Numbered from the stretch's first letter, positions 34,701 through 43,434 are shown. The stretch is 64,000 bases of DNA from Wyeomyia smithii (GCF_029784165.1 NC_073695.1:211563781-211627780), one strand, 5' to 3'. Notes: generated by a model from the letters alone, not told the origin. Translations and numbers: made by a program.

Positions 34701-35845
34701 TGTTAGTGTCAGTAGGATCGTAGCGCTAGCCCCGAAATTGTTCTGTACACTAAACAGTCGGCTGCGAAGTCGGTGTATAAATAATCATAAGGTCAAGTTC
34801 CGAATCGGAATGTAGCACCAAGGCCTTGCTTTGCTTTTTAATGTCCAATTGATGAAAAGAAGTGAAATAATTAAATTTGGATAATTTTGGCCGTTGGACG
34901 ACTTAGAAATTTGTGTTTAATTTTTTCTTATTCAGTAATACTGCCATTAAGCATCGAACTATTATGGAGGTTTTTATATCTGTGACTGTACAATTCGAAG
35001 ATGGTCGGTCAAGCCTGATCGATCTAGCCATAGACTTGCTCTATGTATCGTAAAGTTTTTATCCTCACGATATTTATACTGAGAAAGTTTTTCGTGTCTA
35101 AAGAAAAAATTTCATGACCAGATTGCAGATAGAAATAGGGTATCGAACGTCTTCGTCAGTGGTTTTCTTCGACAGTTTTTCTGCAGCAATCTTATGCAAA
35201 AGGGGGCCGAAGAAAACCACTGACGAAGACGTTCGATACCCTACTTTATTTCCAGATTTTCCTTCAATGTAAAGCCTTTCGGTTCTACCAATACATTTTC
35301 TGAGGCAACCTGGTAACGTAATCGATTTCTTGTACTAGTAAGAGAAAGTCACAACTAACTGTTGCCGATAATGAATTAATAATTCTAATTGTTGATTTTT
35401 TGCCTTACATTTTTGTTAATGCTTTAGCATTGATATACCAAGATAAGATAGATGAGAACAAGACAGATGAGACAGATTGAAAACTCATGGTTAGTTACTT
35501 GATCGCATATCTTCCTGTTTCACGATTACCTTTTCATTATTGAAAGTTTTCTTTCTAAAATTTTATGTTATTAAAATACTAGAACAGAAACAATTGATAT
35601 ACAGTATACTAACGAAACTGAAACCTACTTTCCCCCCATTTCAGGTGGTATTCGTCGGAAACTTCCTGCGCGTCAACCCGATCTCGATGAAGCTGCTCGC
35701 GTACGCAATGGACTACTGGTCGAAGGGTACGCTCAAGGCTTTGTTCCTCGAGCACGAGGGCTATTTCGGTGCTATCGGTTGCCTGTTGCAGTTCAATGGG
35801 GAACTGAGCTCGCACGTCAACAGCGAAAGCGAACTGCTGGCTTAG
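16099..35845 (+). CDS. fbl: Pantothenate kinase (fumble/PANK), five coding exons
   Basis: ATP-dependent phosphorylation of pantothenate, the first and controlling step of coenzyme A synthesis. Exons are 16099-16714, 17917-18388, 18448-18750, 18815-18950 and 35645-35845; every junction is GT-AG and all phases match. From the ATG at 17919 the core is 369 residues, the usual size of short animal PANKs. Visible motifs in that numbering: the phosphate-binding DIGGTLTK (7-14), GGGAFKFEDNF with the expected catalytic Glu near residue 112, the NVGSGVSVLAV and GTSLGGGTFLGLCCLLTG segments, NNIGSIARMC, and the C-terminal VGNFLRVN and LFLEHEGYFGA. The upstream exon adds a low-complexity N-terminal extension, giving 493 residues from its first in-frame ATG (16345). 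No stop or frameshift interrupts the joined frame, so the gene looks functional. The oddity is a 16.7-kb last intron full of transposons. Family assignment is near certain; the 5' end of the transcript is not defined. Confidence 0.96.
16715..17916 (+). other. fbl: PANK intron 1 (1202 nt)
   Basis: Donor GTAAGA, acceptor TTCTTACAG. Contains a GC-richer patch around 17270-17400 and 17500-17760 that could hold an alternative promoter or first exon for the short 369-residue form; no decisive signal seen. Confidence 0.6.
17917..18388 (+). CDS. fbl: PANK exon 2 (start of kinase core)
   Basis: Acceptor TTCTTACAG ends at 17916; the donor GTAATT begins at 18389. The exon opens with CC then ATG (17919), the start of the conserved core MPWFGMDIGGTLTK. 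It carries the nucleotide-binding loop and the catalytic-Glu segment GGGAFKFEDNF. An earlier GTGAGT at 18352 looks like a good donor, but using it breaks the frame at the next exon. The donor at 18389 restores Ser across the junction and continues into KKKFDFSQPYPF, as expected for PANK. Confidence 0.95.
18448..18750 (+). CDS. fbl: PANK exon 3
   Basis: Acceptor GTTGCAG ends at 18447 after a 59-nt intron; the donor GTGACT begins at 18751. It encodes the middle of the kinase core: PYPFILVNVGSGVSVLAV, GTSLGGGTFLGLCCLLTGC and KLVKDIYGGDYERFGLPG, all highly conserved in animal PANKs. It ends with two bases (AG) of a Ser codon completed by exon 4. Confidence 0.96.
18815..18950 (+). CDS. fbl: PANK exon 4
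   Basis: Acceptor TTATTTTAG ends at 18814 after a 64-nt intron; donor GTGAGT at 18951. Encodes SFGQMN followed by SKEDLANATLVTITNNIGSI and ARMCASNEKIDR, the conserved segment before the last PANK block. It ends in phase 0, which the exon 16.7 kb downstream requires. Confidence 0.96.
19120..19320 (+). other. Exon-like island just inside the giant intron
   Basis: After an AG at 19118-19119, a phase-0 frame runs LMRVAPISGGAGFFEMVEPN and on to a TAG at 19318-19320, followed by AATAATAAA near 19371 and AAATAAA near 19420. It would be in frame with PANK exon 4, so it might be an alternative last exon, but the acceptor has no pyrimidine tract and the peptide is not a PANK sequence. It could equally be a gene fragment. 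Confidence 0.2.
19430..20189. other. No recognised feature
   Basis: AT-rich intron sequence with a short direct repeat (AATTACGAGTATCATA) near 19785-19815. Confidence 0.4.
20190..20375. mobile_element. MITE with about 65-bp inverted ends (186 bp)
   Basis: Left arm AGCCTACACACCAGAGAGAC and onwards through GGCAACTGTCAACATCGAAA; right arm mirrors it (TTGATGTTGACAGTTGCCTT ... CTCTCTGGTGTATAGGCT). Non-coding; no certain target duplication. Confidence 0.75.
20400..22245 (+). pseudogene. R1/LOA-type LINE relic (RT, RNase H, zinc knuckle)
   Basis: Plus-strand pieces in order: LGGVQLTIRSIKDCPQEGIL and SLVVGELLKRLAKFGYEVIG, then YADDVTIIV (RT catalytic box, near 20690), SWNSHPDKNAL, TIDWIFSAIGRP, FADGSKM (RNase H start, near 21325), then IYAISKCVEIC after the hAT-like MITE, and CQLETETAEHVLCNCRTLFW (cysteine-rich tail, near 22080). 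Multiple stops and shifts. Presence of RNase H with this RT wording points to the R1/LOA group. Confidence 0.82.
21409..21601. mobile_element. hAT-like MITE with 8-bp target duplication (193 bp)
   Basis: Starts CAGGCCCTGATTTAAGG and ends CCTTAATCCGGCCCTG (inverted). Flanked by the perfect 8-bp duplication TACCAATG at 21401-21408 and 21602-21609. An 8-bp duplication and CAGG/CCTG ends are typical of hAT. It interrupts the RNase H region of the LINE relic. Confidence 0.92.
22330..22495 (-). mobile_element. Feilai-like tRNA-derived SINE fragment
   Basis: On the minus strand: B box GGGTTCGATTCCCGATCGAG, then TTTTCTCGACTGAGC, GGTGTATCGTTGTACTTATC and ACACATGCAAAATG. This order resembles the Feilai family of Aedes. 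Different from the CTTTG-tailed SINE family elsewhere in the window. Confidence 0.6.
22660..23900 (+). pseudogene. CR1/Jockey-like LINE fragment (RT)
   Basis: Begins in the middle of the RT: TDLTAAFDKINH, LLSWLDSYLSGRTISVKIGD, GIAQGSHLGPLMFLLFFNDI, LAFADDLKLFL (catalytic box, 22980), WCELNRMVLNPTKC and CLEYCYPVWVPH, then a TAG at 23398; the frame resumes past it to 23821. The 3' end is a short AAATAAATAAAT run near 23885, as in CR1-like elements. 5'-truncated and broken. It sits inside the mariner relic. Confidence 0.85.
23968..24166 (+). mobile_element. tRNA-Val-derived SINE, copy 2 (with 11-bp TSD)
   Basis: Plus-strand: CTGGTCTCGAGATACGATGC, TGGCCTAACAAGCCAG, B box GGTTCGAGTTTCGACTCGGG and the 3' tail GCTTTGCTTTGCTTTT. 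Flanked by TATAATCCCAC at 23957-23967 and 24167-24177. Inserted into the mariner relic between the WWDY and DVIYYELLKP segments. Confidence 0.92.
24622..24635. repeat. Target-site duplication, left of the I-clade LINE
   Basis: AACTAAAAGTATAT, identical to 30505-30518; marks the 3' (poly-A) side of the LINE. Confidence 0.93.
25012..28719 (-). CDS. LINE ORF2: endonuclease, reverse transcriptase, RNase H (1235 aa)
   Basis: Nicks target DNA and copies the element RNA at the cut. Domains in order: APE endonuclease at about residues 17-235 (QWNCRS, CETWL, LILGDFNSHG near 148, SDHLPI near 223); RT at about 480-760 (KPGKPASNHNSYRPIAMLS, FLDIKGAFDS at 576-585, GLPQGSCLSPLLYNFYVNDI, catalytic LADDS near 665-669); RNase H around 940-1080 (YYTDGS, AELDAI, FTDSLSSIEALR, WVPSHCSIPGNEKADSLAKV); a cysteine-histidine tail near 1190 (CACGEGYHDIEHVVWSCPVH). 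All catalytic Asp/Glu residues expected by eye are present and there is no internal stop. The start ATG lies inside the end of ORF1 (29-nt overlap). Probably competent or very recently so. Confidence 0.93.
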   Translation of the reverse strand: MQRLYPSMPNSTAYMKDSISVLQWNCRSILPKIDSFKVLINKNKCDAFSLCETWLTSNIDLNFHDFNIIRLDRDTPYGGVLLGIKKCYSFYRINLPSIPGIEVVACQMTIQGKELCIASIYIPPRAQVGQRLLFDLIELLPSPRLILGDFNSHGVAWGSPYNDNRSSLIYNLCDDFDMTILNNGEMTRIPKPPARPSALDLSLCSTSLRLDCTWKVILDPHGSDHLPILISITNGSTRMRPIDIPYDLTRNVDWKLYEEMISKAVESIQHHSPLEEYNLFAGLILDAALQAQTKKYPGVTIKERPPTPWWDQECSDVYTQRSDAFKAYQTGGIPGDYLRYSELDTKLKSLAKAKKRGYWRRFVNETSRETSMSTLWNTARRMRNRVTVNESEESSSRWIFDFARKVCPDSVPEQNIVRDASPGHDAIESPLTMAEFSVALLSCNNNAPGLDRIKFNLLKNLPGNAKRRLLNLFNKFLEQNIVPQDWRQVKVIAIQKPGKPASNHNSYRPIAMLSCIRKLMEKIILRRLDHWVESNGLLSETQFGFRRAKGTNDCLALLSTDIQLAYARKEQMASAFLDIKGAFDSVSIDILSGKLHRQGFSPILNNFLHNLLSEKHMHFTHGDLATFRISYMGLPQGSCLSPLLYNFYVNDIDECLANSCTIRQLADDSVISVTGAKAADLQGPLQDTLDNLSAWALQLGIEFSPEKTEIVVFSRKHEPAQLQTQLMGKTISQVLVHKYLGVWFDSKGTWGCHVRYLMKKCQQRVNFLRTITGQWWGAHPGDLIRLYQTTILSVIEYGCFCFRSAANTHLIKLERIQYRCLRIALGCMQSTHTMSLEVLAGVLPLKNRFWSLSSRILIKCEVLNRPVIENFERLIELNSQTRFMTLYFNHMSQNINPSSNIPNRVDLSNTSDSTVFFDTSMIEETRGIPDHLRVQQIPKIFSNKYRNINCDNMYYTDGSLLDGSTGFGIFNNNLTVSHKLDNPASVYVAELDAIQYTLGIIEKTPTDHYFIFTDSLSSIEALRSMKDVKHSPYFLGKIREYLSALSEKSTQITLAWVPSHCSIPGNEKADSLAKVGATNGDIYERPIAFNEFFALVRQNTIISWQNAWTRGELGRWLHSIIPKVSTNPWFKGLDVGRDFICVMSRLMSNHYRFDALLRRVGLGESGICACGEGYHDIEHVVWSCPVHRDARSKLIASLQAEGRQPAVPVRDVLASRDLSYMSLIYVFLKSIHAPV
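28691..30057 (-). pseudogene. LINE ORF1 (gag-like, CCHC zinc knuckles), one frameshift
   Basis: RNA-binding partner of ORF2. A Pro-rich start (MDVDPSPPAPPSPNPS, ATG at 30055-30057) runs to a stop at 29776. The homologous frame continues from about 29820 (RPNKLRVVVGNLKEAND) to 28691. A single extra base around 29819-29822 accounts for the break. Near the middle are three CCHC-like knuckles: CLNCKQLGHTAAYC, CGKCGESHADDSC and CIHCGENLHELSTC. The C-terminal part is Ser/Lys/Pro-rich. Original length would be about 455 residues. A translated copy would lack the zinc knuckles unless the shift is a sequencing or recoding effect. Confidence 0.88.
30505..30518. repeat. Target-site duplication, right of the I-clade LINE
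   Basis: AACTAAAAGTATAT, identical to 24622-24635; fixes the LINE's 5' end at 30504. Confidence 0.93.
30519..30586. other. Short gap between LINE and foldback element
   Basis: Continuation of the site interrupted by the LINE, perhaps the outer part of the mariner relic; too short to assign. Confidence 0.4.
30587..32532. mobile_element. Foldback (long-TIR) element with TA duplication
   Basis: The left arm 30587-31122 is the inverted copy of 31446-31958 plus 32499-32532. Outer ends are TGAGCAATTCTCGCTGAAAC and its complement; flanked by TA (30585-30586 and 32533-32534), pointing to a Tc1/mariner-type non-autonomous element. The loop (31123-31445) is unrelated, non-coding sequence. Small differences between the arms, such as the extra GGTCACCAAGGGGCGG patch on the left near 30712-30727, show moderate age. 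A 540-bp sequence interrupts the right arm. Confidence 0.85.
31959..32498. mobile_element. 540-bp insertion in the right arm of the foldback element
   Basis: Sequence present in the right arm but absent from the left arm. Starts TAGGTATACCTATATCCTGG and ends GCGGGGTGTGACGT just before CACACCTAG. No recognised coding sequence; could be a solo LTR or an unknown element. No convincing target duplication. Confidence 0.55.
32950..33154 (+). mobile_element. tRNA-Val-derived SINE, copy 3
   Basis: CTGGTCTCGAGGTACAATAC, a TGGTCTAATAAGCCA loop region (diverged), B box GGTTCGAGTCTCGGCTC and tail GGCTTTGCTTTGCTTT. No clear target duplication. Confidence 0.85.
33155..33590. other. No recognised feature
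   Basis: Intron sequence with mixed composition; short frames only. Confidence 0.4.
33591..34620. repeat. Two direct copies of a repeat (family B)
   Basis: 33620-34010 and 34180-34620 share AAAACGTCGAACTTAAAAAT, GCGTCTCCT, GGCATGAGAAAAA and AAAATGGYGGACTTATTAAC followed by a CACGGC-rich patch. A third, partial copy is at 39160-39260. Non-coding, diverged. Confidence 0.6.
34688..34839 (+). mobile_element. tRNA-Val-derived SINE, copy 4 (5'-truncated)
   Basis: Starts in the region after the B box (GAGACTGTTAGTGTCAGTAG) and keeps CGGAATGTAGCACCAAGGCC and the TTGCTTTGCTTTTT tail; the tRNA-like head is missing. Confidence 0.82.
35136..35243. repeat. Perfect 36-bp palindrome (hairpin element)
   Basis: 35136-35171 (TAGGGTATCGAACGTCTTCG and onward) is the exact reverse complement of 35208-35243, with a 36-nt spacer. 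Transcribed as part of the PANK intron it would fold into a strong hairpin 400 nt before the last exon. May be a tiny MITE. Confidence 0.85.
35645..35845 (+). CDS. fbl: PANK exon 5 (C-terminal exon and stop)
   Basis: A pyrimidine-rich tract ending CCCCCATTTCAG gives an acceptor at 35643-35644. The exon encodes VVFVGNFLRVNPISMKLLAY, then DYWSKGTLKALFLEHEGYFG, a Gly- and Gln-containing stretch and ESELLA, with a TAG stop at 35843-35845. This is the expected PANK C-terminal block (66 residues). It joins in phase 0 to exon 4 across the giant intron. The last 15 or so residues (NGELSSHVNSESELLA) are less conserved. Confidence 0.95.
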   Translation: MVFVGNFLRVNPISMKLLAYAMDYWSKGTLKALFLEHEGYFGAIGCLLQFNGELSSHVNSESELLA

Positions 35846-36440
35846 ATAGAGTGTGAACAAACTGATTTATAGATAGTTAGGGTAAGTTGCACCAACTCTA
35901 CTACAAATCTTCATTCTCCTGGCACAGTGCGCGCCGCCGCCACTACAAAAATTTGTTAAAGCAAAAAAATAAATGACAGCGCAAAGCAGCAAAACGGCGG
36001 CAACCGACAATTATAAAAAAATATACATGATAGCAACATATTAGGGGTTCTAGGACTTAGAATAATATTTGAATGACTAAAGAAGAGACGGCAAGATTGT
36101 TATTGTATCGTTGGCGTACGGAGGTATGTGAATTTACTGCACACGACGGAGGCACCGTTTGAACGATCGACGAAGTAAAATGTTCAACACATTTTTATCA
36201 GCTTCGGGCGTGATTCTGTTCGTTCTTTATTTGGATTATTTTCAAGAATTTTTAATGTTGCCAAGAAATATAAACGATAGAGTACGAGAAAAACTTTAAG
36301 TATGTTTTATAATAGCTCAAACAATCAGTTTTTTTAGGTTTTAATTTTTACGAACGTAACAAAATCTAAAACGCGGTTCGAATAGACAGGTAATATTCCT
36401 TGTAGTGTTAAGTACAGTACGTTGAGGTTAGAAAATAAAT
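35846..36440 (+). other. fbl: PANK 3' UTR with candidate poly(A) signals
   Basis: No coding potential. AATAAA hexamers lie at 35968-35973 (123 nt past the stop) and 36434-36439. Either could define the transcript end; the sequence alone does not choose. Confidence 0.45.
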
Positions 36441-36716
36441 ATATGTGAGGTGAACAGTTGTAACATTTTGTTAGGTACATATTGATTCTTCTTTACTAGT
36501 ACTATTATACGCGGTAAGCGTTATTTATTGCACAATATGGTTTGTCTGTTTGAAACATGGGAAACAATGTTGTTTTGAGGTGCAGGAATCAAAATGTTAT
36601 GTGTAAGCTCTACTTTGTTATAGTACAATCATTGATTGGAAACAATTAATTCCAAGTAGTTTGAACTGTACATTACGCGATTGCAGGAAGCAAATCTATC
36701 AACTATATCATTTAAA

Positions 36717-38150
<1,434 letters not shown>

Positions 38151-38159
38151 CGTTTTTTT

Positions 38160-38940
38160 TTTAGAAACTGAAAGTGGTCATCTTCGAATTCAAAATGGTG
38201 TCCAGGGTCAATGCTTGGCTCCTATACATCATTTCGATTACGAAATATCCATATGTAGTAGTATTCGGTTATTTTCGGCTGTTTCCCAGAAGTTGCCATT
38301 TAACAATTCAAACTGGTGTCTGAGGTCAATTTTAAGCTACTTGCATCTGGATCCGGTGATACACATATTGGGTGGTATTTTGTCACTTCAGGCTTTTTTT
38401 CCAAAACCGTAAGTCGCCATCTTGGATTTTGAAAAAGGCATTAGGAGACAATTTCTGGCCTCTGAGCGTCAATCTGGTTGAAGAAACACTCATATTGGGT
38501 GGTATTTTGTCATTTTCGGCTGTTTTCTAGACACCGGAAGTTGCCATCTTATAATTCAAAATGTTGTTTGCAGAAAAAATGTTCAACGAAAAAAACTAGT
38601 TATTTTACACATTTAAGGCAAGTTTTCAATTTTTTTATCCATTTTTTGATGTTGCTTAAAAAGTATGCAATAAAAAAAAGCTATACCAAAAAAAGTCAAA
38701 TAAAAATAAAATTCGGCCTTTCGTGATTCGGCCGATCGAATTTTCGGCCTTTCGTTAGTATTGAGATTCGGCCGTTTGTGTTTAGGCCGTTTGGAACTAT
38801 CCCCATGAAAACCTTTCTCGGCCCCTAAAACCCCTACATACAAATTTTCACGTCGATCGGTTCGGTAGTTTCCGAGCCTATATGGATCAGACAGACAGAC
38901 AGAACGGACTGCATTTTTATAGGTATAGAAGAAGAAGATT
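38160..38940. repeat. Degenerate repeats (GCCATCTT family) ending in CAGA tract
   Basis: Three or four diverged direct units of about 115 bp, each with GAAGTTGCCATCTT or GTCGCCATCTTGGATTT and GGGTGGTATTTTGTCA. Followed by TTTTCACGTCGATCGGTTCG, GTAGTTTCCGAGCCTATATG, a GACAGACAGACAGA run and AGGTATAGAAGAAGAAGATT, a layout common at ends of insect repeats. Related sequence occurs at 58250-58400. Confidence 0.55.
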
Positions 38941-39159
38941 TTAGAAAATAAGACTACATGTTATAACTAGTTCCGTAATACATTAACTCGTATTGTGCCG
39001 TATATAAAAAAGCTACGTTGTGTCTGTATTCGTCTAACGCACTTCAAAATATTTTATACTTTCTAACGTTTCGTCACTTCGTCACTGATATTCTCAGGGT
39101 AACGTAGTTGTAGTTTGTTTTTCGAGGAGAAAAAATGGACACAGAGAAATATTCATCTG

Positions 39160-39260
39160 CATTTATTAAAAAGTGAATTTAGACATGAGAAACAAAATTT
39201 TTGACAAAGAAAAATGAAACAAAATGGCGGAGTTATTAACAATCACAAAAACTACTTAAG
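39160..39260. repeat. Repeat family B, third copy (partial)
   Basis: ACATGAGAAACAAAAT and AAAATGGCGGAGTTATTAAC match 33900-33970 and 34385-34445. Confidence 0.55.
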
Positions 39261-39439
39261 CTATGTGGTGTGCGTGCGGTTACATAACTTCATGAAAAGT
39301 CTCTTAGTTAAATTGTTTGTTATTTTTTTAACAATCGTTTCTTCCAGTCGTTTCGTAAATGGTTGTGTCTAAAATCCCTAAAGTTACAGTTTACATTGAT
39401 ACTTTAAAATGACACTCATCCATGCTAGCCAACCCTATT

Positions 39440-40500
39440 TTTCAAAACAACAACAAAAACATTGTCAGCGTAGTTGGTTGATAAGAGGGGCGGATGCCGG
39501 CGTGAAACCGGACAATCACAGCCCAAAGTGAGCGAACCGCGAGAGCCCTTGAAATTGTCGAATTGTGCGCGTGCTGCTGTGTGACCATTATATTTACTGC
39601 TTTGGCGGAGGAGAGTAATAAAAAAAGAGAGAGCGAGTTCGCTCTCCTTGTTTTGCTCTGGATTGCCGCTTCGATTTCTGTGTGCGTGTTGGTTTAGCTC
39701 GAACTCATCCTGGTCGTGCGAAGCGCGGCAGAGGGTAAACCGGGGAGCTTGGTTTTTCTCTGTGAGTTTCCCATTCTTGATCGAGCCTGTGTGTTGGGGT
39801 GGGGTGGGGTATGCTGTGGGGCACATGTGAGGTGGCAATACGCACAGCACTGGACCAGGAGTAAACCAGCCAGCCAGCCTTCATTAGTGATTCGAACGTC
39901 GGTCAGTGCGGTTGTCAGTGTGCTGCGATATCTCCGTCTGTGCGGTTTTTCGGTAATCTCACATATTCTCTGCAGGTGTGCGCCGGTGTTACTTTTGCTC
40001 TGTTTTTTTTTCGTGTCTTTTCGTGTGGACCAATACTATGGAAAAAGGAACAAAATTGCTGGACAATTCCGGAATCGAGTTTCAGTAAACCGGTAGTGGG
40101 GGCGCTTGTAGTGGTTGTCCATTGCATTTCGAACCGCGAAGAAAAAGTTGGAGAAAAATTTTAAATCGCAATAAGCTGTAATTACTTGTACATCGCTAGG
40201 TTGCCAGGGGGCGAAAAGCGGCGACGGAGGCAATGAGAGCCGGACATACGCAAAAACAGAAAATCGGCACACATACAGGAGACGGCACTGTGTGCTTGTG
40301 GCTGGGAAACAGTCACGACTTCCACCGGGAAGAAGCTATTCGTGTGCGTTTTCAGTTGACCCCTGAAGGGTGGGGTGCTATCTATAAAAAAGAAACGGGA
40401 TGGTGCAGTGAAGTTGTGTATGGTTAGGAGTGCTATAGATCTACATATAGCATAAAGCATGGTCAAGGGCAGAGGAGTACAAGTCTAGAGCAAGATTGAC
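39440..40500 (+). promoter_or_regulatory. GC-richer island, possible promoter and 5' UTR exon
   Basis: A GAGA-rich block (AGAGAGAGCGAGTTCGCTCT, 39625-39645) precedes TCAGTGCGGTTGTCAGTGTG (39903-39922), which resembles insect initiators, and GT/CG-rich leader-like sequence follows. Composition differs sharply from the AT-rich flanks. No convincing protein frame on either strand; frames here overlap one another and are short. It could serve a plus-strand gene whose coding exons lie beyond the window. Confidence 0.3.
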
Positions 40501-41498
40501 TGTACACAGTGTGCGGTGACGCAAACAAGAGAGAAGAAGGGTGCTAGCGAGTTCTTTTTTGTGTCAAATAATGGCGGCTGAAATTGTACTTGCACAATTC
40601 GCACCGAAACCTTTAATGATTGCTCTTTAACAACAAGTGCTTGGATGAATTAAACTAATGTTTATTTTACAATTGAGCTGGATCAATGGGTGGGCATTTT
40701 CTGTAATGCGAATGCCGCTTGCAGCGATTCTGGTCCGAATCGTGTTTTCGATATCAAACTTGTGTTGTCAGACACTTTAGTGGGATTGCATGTGAGCCAG
40801 GCAGTTCCGAATATATCGAGTTTTCGTTAGGTGATACGCATTAGTAATAGTTTCAAGAGTAAGGCAACAAAGTTGGATGATTTGTTTACGCATCTATGAT
40901 GAAATAATGTCAGTTATAGTATTGATTTTTTAGTTCGGAAATTACTGTGTTCTATAATTTTGTCCGCATTTGAGCTGCTACAGACATGAAGATGTTTCTG
41001 AGTTTGGCGTTTAGTAGAGTTTAAGCAGTTGGTTGATATTACCCAAAAGTATCGGAAGACTGATGTTGTATTTAAACTTACTGGAAATACTTCAAAGACT
41101 TGATAAGTGAATAATGATTGCAACGAAAGTTGATCAAAGAAATATTGCCATACACTATTACGATTGCAGTTTACTGGTCTTTCAAATTATTAGTATCGTT
41201 TTAGTTAATTTTATCTTTCGTTTTTTTTTTCAAACTGTTGGCGTTATTTCCATTATGTCGGATATTAATGTTTGATGAATTATTTGTAGCTCAAGTATTT
41301 TTTGACCATTTTAGCTACTTGATTCTATTGGTTTTGTTTTTTAAGCAATTAAAGGTTCTGTTTTATCAATTCTTTTTTTCAAGAAATGTCTTTGGTTTTA
41401 ATTATTCAGTTCATCTATTTTTTTTCTATTATTAATATTTTGCAATTTGCCATTGATTTAGCATGTTTCTACTAACTTCACAAACTTCAATATCCGAA
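40501..41498. other. No recognised feature
   Basis: AT-rich sequence, T runs, no gene or repeat recognised. Confidence 0.4.
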
Positions 41499-41500
41499 TA

Positions 41501-41896
41501 CAGGTCGGCTCGATTAGCCGAGATTCAATTATCCGGTTTTTAGACTCGATTATCCAGATTTTTTCTGCTGTTCGTTTTTAATTTATAATTTTACCTCTAT
41601 TATCCCTTTCGGCATATTTTTTACCATTTATGTCCCTTTCGGCATGTTTGGGACGTGTCCTAATCAGGTGAAAATAATCAATGTCTTATTTAAGCAAAAG
41701 CAAAAAACTTCCCACGATTTTAACCCCTTTTCTCTTTAGAAATAATTTCTGGCTACGCCACTGCTTCATACAAGTAAAATAACAGAAGAAAATATTTATT
41801 TAATGTTCGTCGATCGCGAATTGAAATATTTTTTTTGTGATTCGATTATCCGGAGTGAAAAAAAATTCGATACTCCAAATAAGCGATTCCGACCTG
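41501..41896. mobile_element. pogo/Tigger-like non-autonomous element (396 bp)
   Basis: Ends CAGGTCGGCTCGATTAGCCG and CGATTCCGACCTG (inverted), flanked by TA at 41499-41500 and 41897-41898. GATTATCCGG-type motifs repeat inside both ends, as in pogo-like elements. No transposase. Confidence 0.78.
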
Positions 41897-41899
41897 TAT

Positions 41900-42779
41900 T
41901 TAATATTCTAAAGGTTCACAGCTTAAGAAACAAAGAAGAAATATTGTTTGTTTTGTTTTTTTTTTTCTTATTTTAAGTACAGTTTGAATAAATGTTTTAT
42001 CTATTTTGTGTCAACTCTTTTTTTTTAATTATGTGTGTATGTATTCGTAACTTTTTCTGCTTATCTATTTCTATTATTTGTGAGCACGTAGCTGACGCCG
42101 TTATCGATCTATACAAAGCGGAAGCTACTAAGTTCTTGTACATTGATGATGGTGAACTAAAACCAACTTGCAACTCTGAAGTGTGCGGTCGTCAAGCTCA
42201 AGCTGAAGTTTGGGATTCATGCTGATGAGTAAAATAACATCGAATGTTCCAAAAATACGCAAATATTTAATCAAACATTTTTTTATTTCAATGGAACTTT
42301 TTCCGCGTATTTGGTTCAGCAAGCTGAATATCTTCCGCCGATGGATAAAAATTTCAAAAATAATTTTCTTAAGAAGCGTATGCATTTTGAAATAGGTTTT
42401 ATTTGTAGAATTGTAGTTAAAATAACTTTCAATTGTTTAAAAAAATTGAGAATGGATTGTAAAGAACTGATAATGTCTTGTAAAAAATTTTCACCGTCAG
42501 AAATTGTTTTTCTGACTACGAAAAATTCTAATTAACCCCAAATATGAGATTATAATAAAACTGTCGGTAAAAAAAACTTGGGTGGAGAAATGAAGAACAA
42601 ATTTTTAGTGATAGTTAAATTTTGAAAAAAAAAACAATTTCAAAATTCAAAATGGTTTTAAACAATTCAGATATTTTTTTCGAACCGAAAAGTTTATAAC
42701 GATAAATTTACGATTAAATGCATTTAGCATTCGTTTTTGTATTGATACAAACAAGCGTTGAATTCTCACTTGAAATTCA
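41900..42779. other. No recognised feature
   Basis: AT-rich; a 77-codon frame at 41992-42225 is unrecognised. Confidence 0.35.
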
Positions 42780-43190
42780 AGTTTTTTTTTTTTACGTAGA
42801 ACTACGTCTCTCAGGAAGTTCAGCTAAACAGGGATATAACATGAAAGTTTAAAAACGGAAAAAGTGAAAAATATGTCTAATTTCGAATGCTAACAAGTCG
42901 GTTAGTTTTCAATGGATTCTTCTAATAATCCGCCCAAATGCAGAAAATTGTAATTTCATTATTCAAACTAGTGTACTATTGAAAATTGCCCTGTCAAGCC
43001 CTGTTGAAAAGTAAAATTCGAACTTTGATTGGTCACCTAATGCTTACTTTTCCAAGCACGGTCGACAGGATTATAGACCTGGTGAATCGGGGATGTACTG
43101 TTTGGCCTATACAAGAGCATGTTTCTGCCTAAATTAGCCATACTAGTTCTAGGCAGCGACTAGAACAGTTCACGCAAAACTTTTCGTTAT
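42780..43190. repeat. Repeat family C, copy 1 (inverted partner at 48850-49260)
   Basis: Contains ACGTAGAACTACGTCT, AACAAGTCGGTTAGTTTTCA and TTGATTGGTCACCTAATGCT; 48850-49260 carries the reverse complement of each with mismatches. Unknown family, non-coding. Confidence 0.65.
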
Positions 43191-43434
43191 TACTTTAGAA
43201 GCAATAGCGCAAAATTGCCTTTTAGGTAACAAATCCATTACTTAAAAGGCAATAAAATTCTTCCCCAGTCAAGTAACAACACATACTGTCATATATTTAG
43301 CACGTGTTACGGAAGTACGACTATCTAATAATGGTCGTTTCAACCACATGCAAAATTTTTTCTGTCGAAAAATGCTCCCTTTCCGTCTCAAGTCAAAAAA
43401 AAATCACACAGAGTCGCATATGTTGCACATGTTA

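Larger units (their letters stand above)
18951..35644 (+). other. fbl: Giant last intron of PANK (16,694 nt)
   Basis: The span between the exon 4 donor and exon 5 acceptor. The gene's other introns are 1202, 59 and 64 nt. Most of the length is identifiable mobile DNA: a MITE (20190-20375), an R1/LOA-type LINE relic, a mariner relic with insertions, an I-clade LINE (24636-30504), a foldback element (30587-32532) and two SINEs. The splice sites are intact. Confidence 0.93.

Noticed and set aside
38870..38940. CAGA tract and trailing sequence as a LINE 3' end
   Set aside because: The layout is suggestive, but no RT sequence precedes it and no target duplication was found, so it is left as a repeat.
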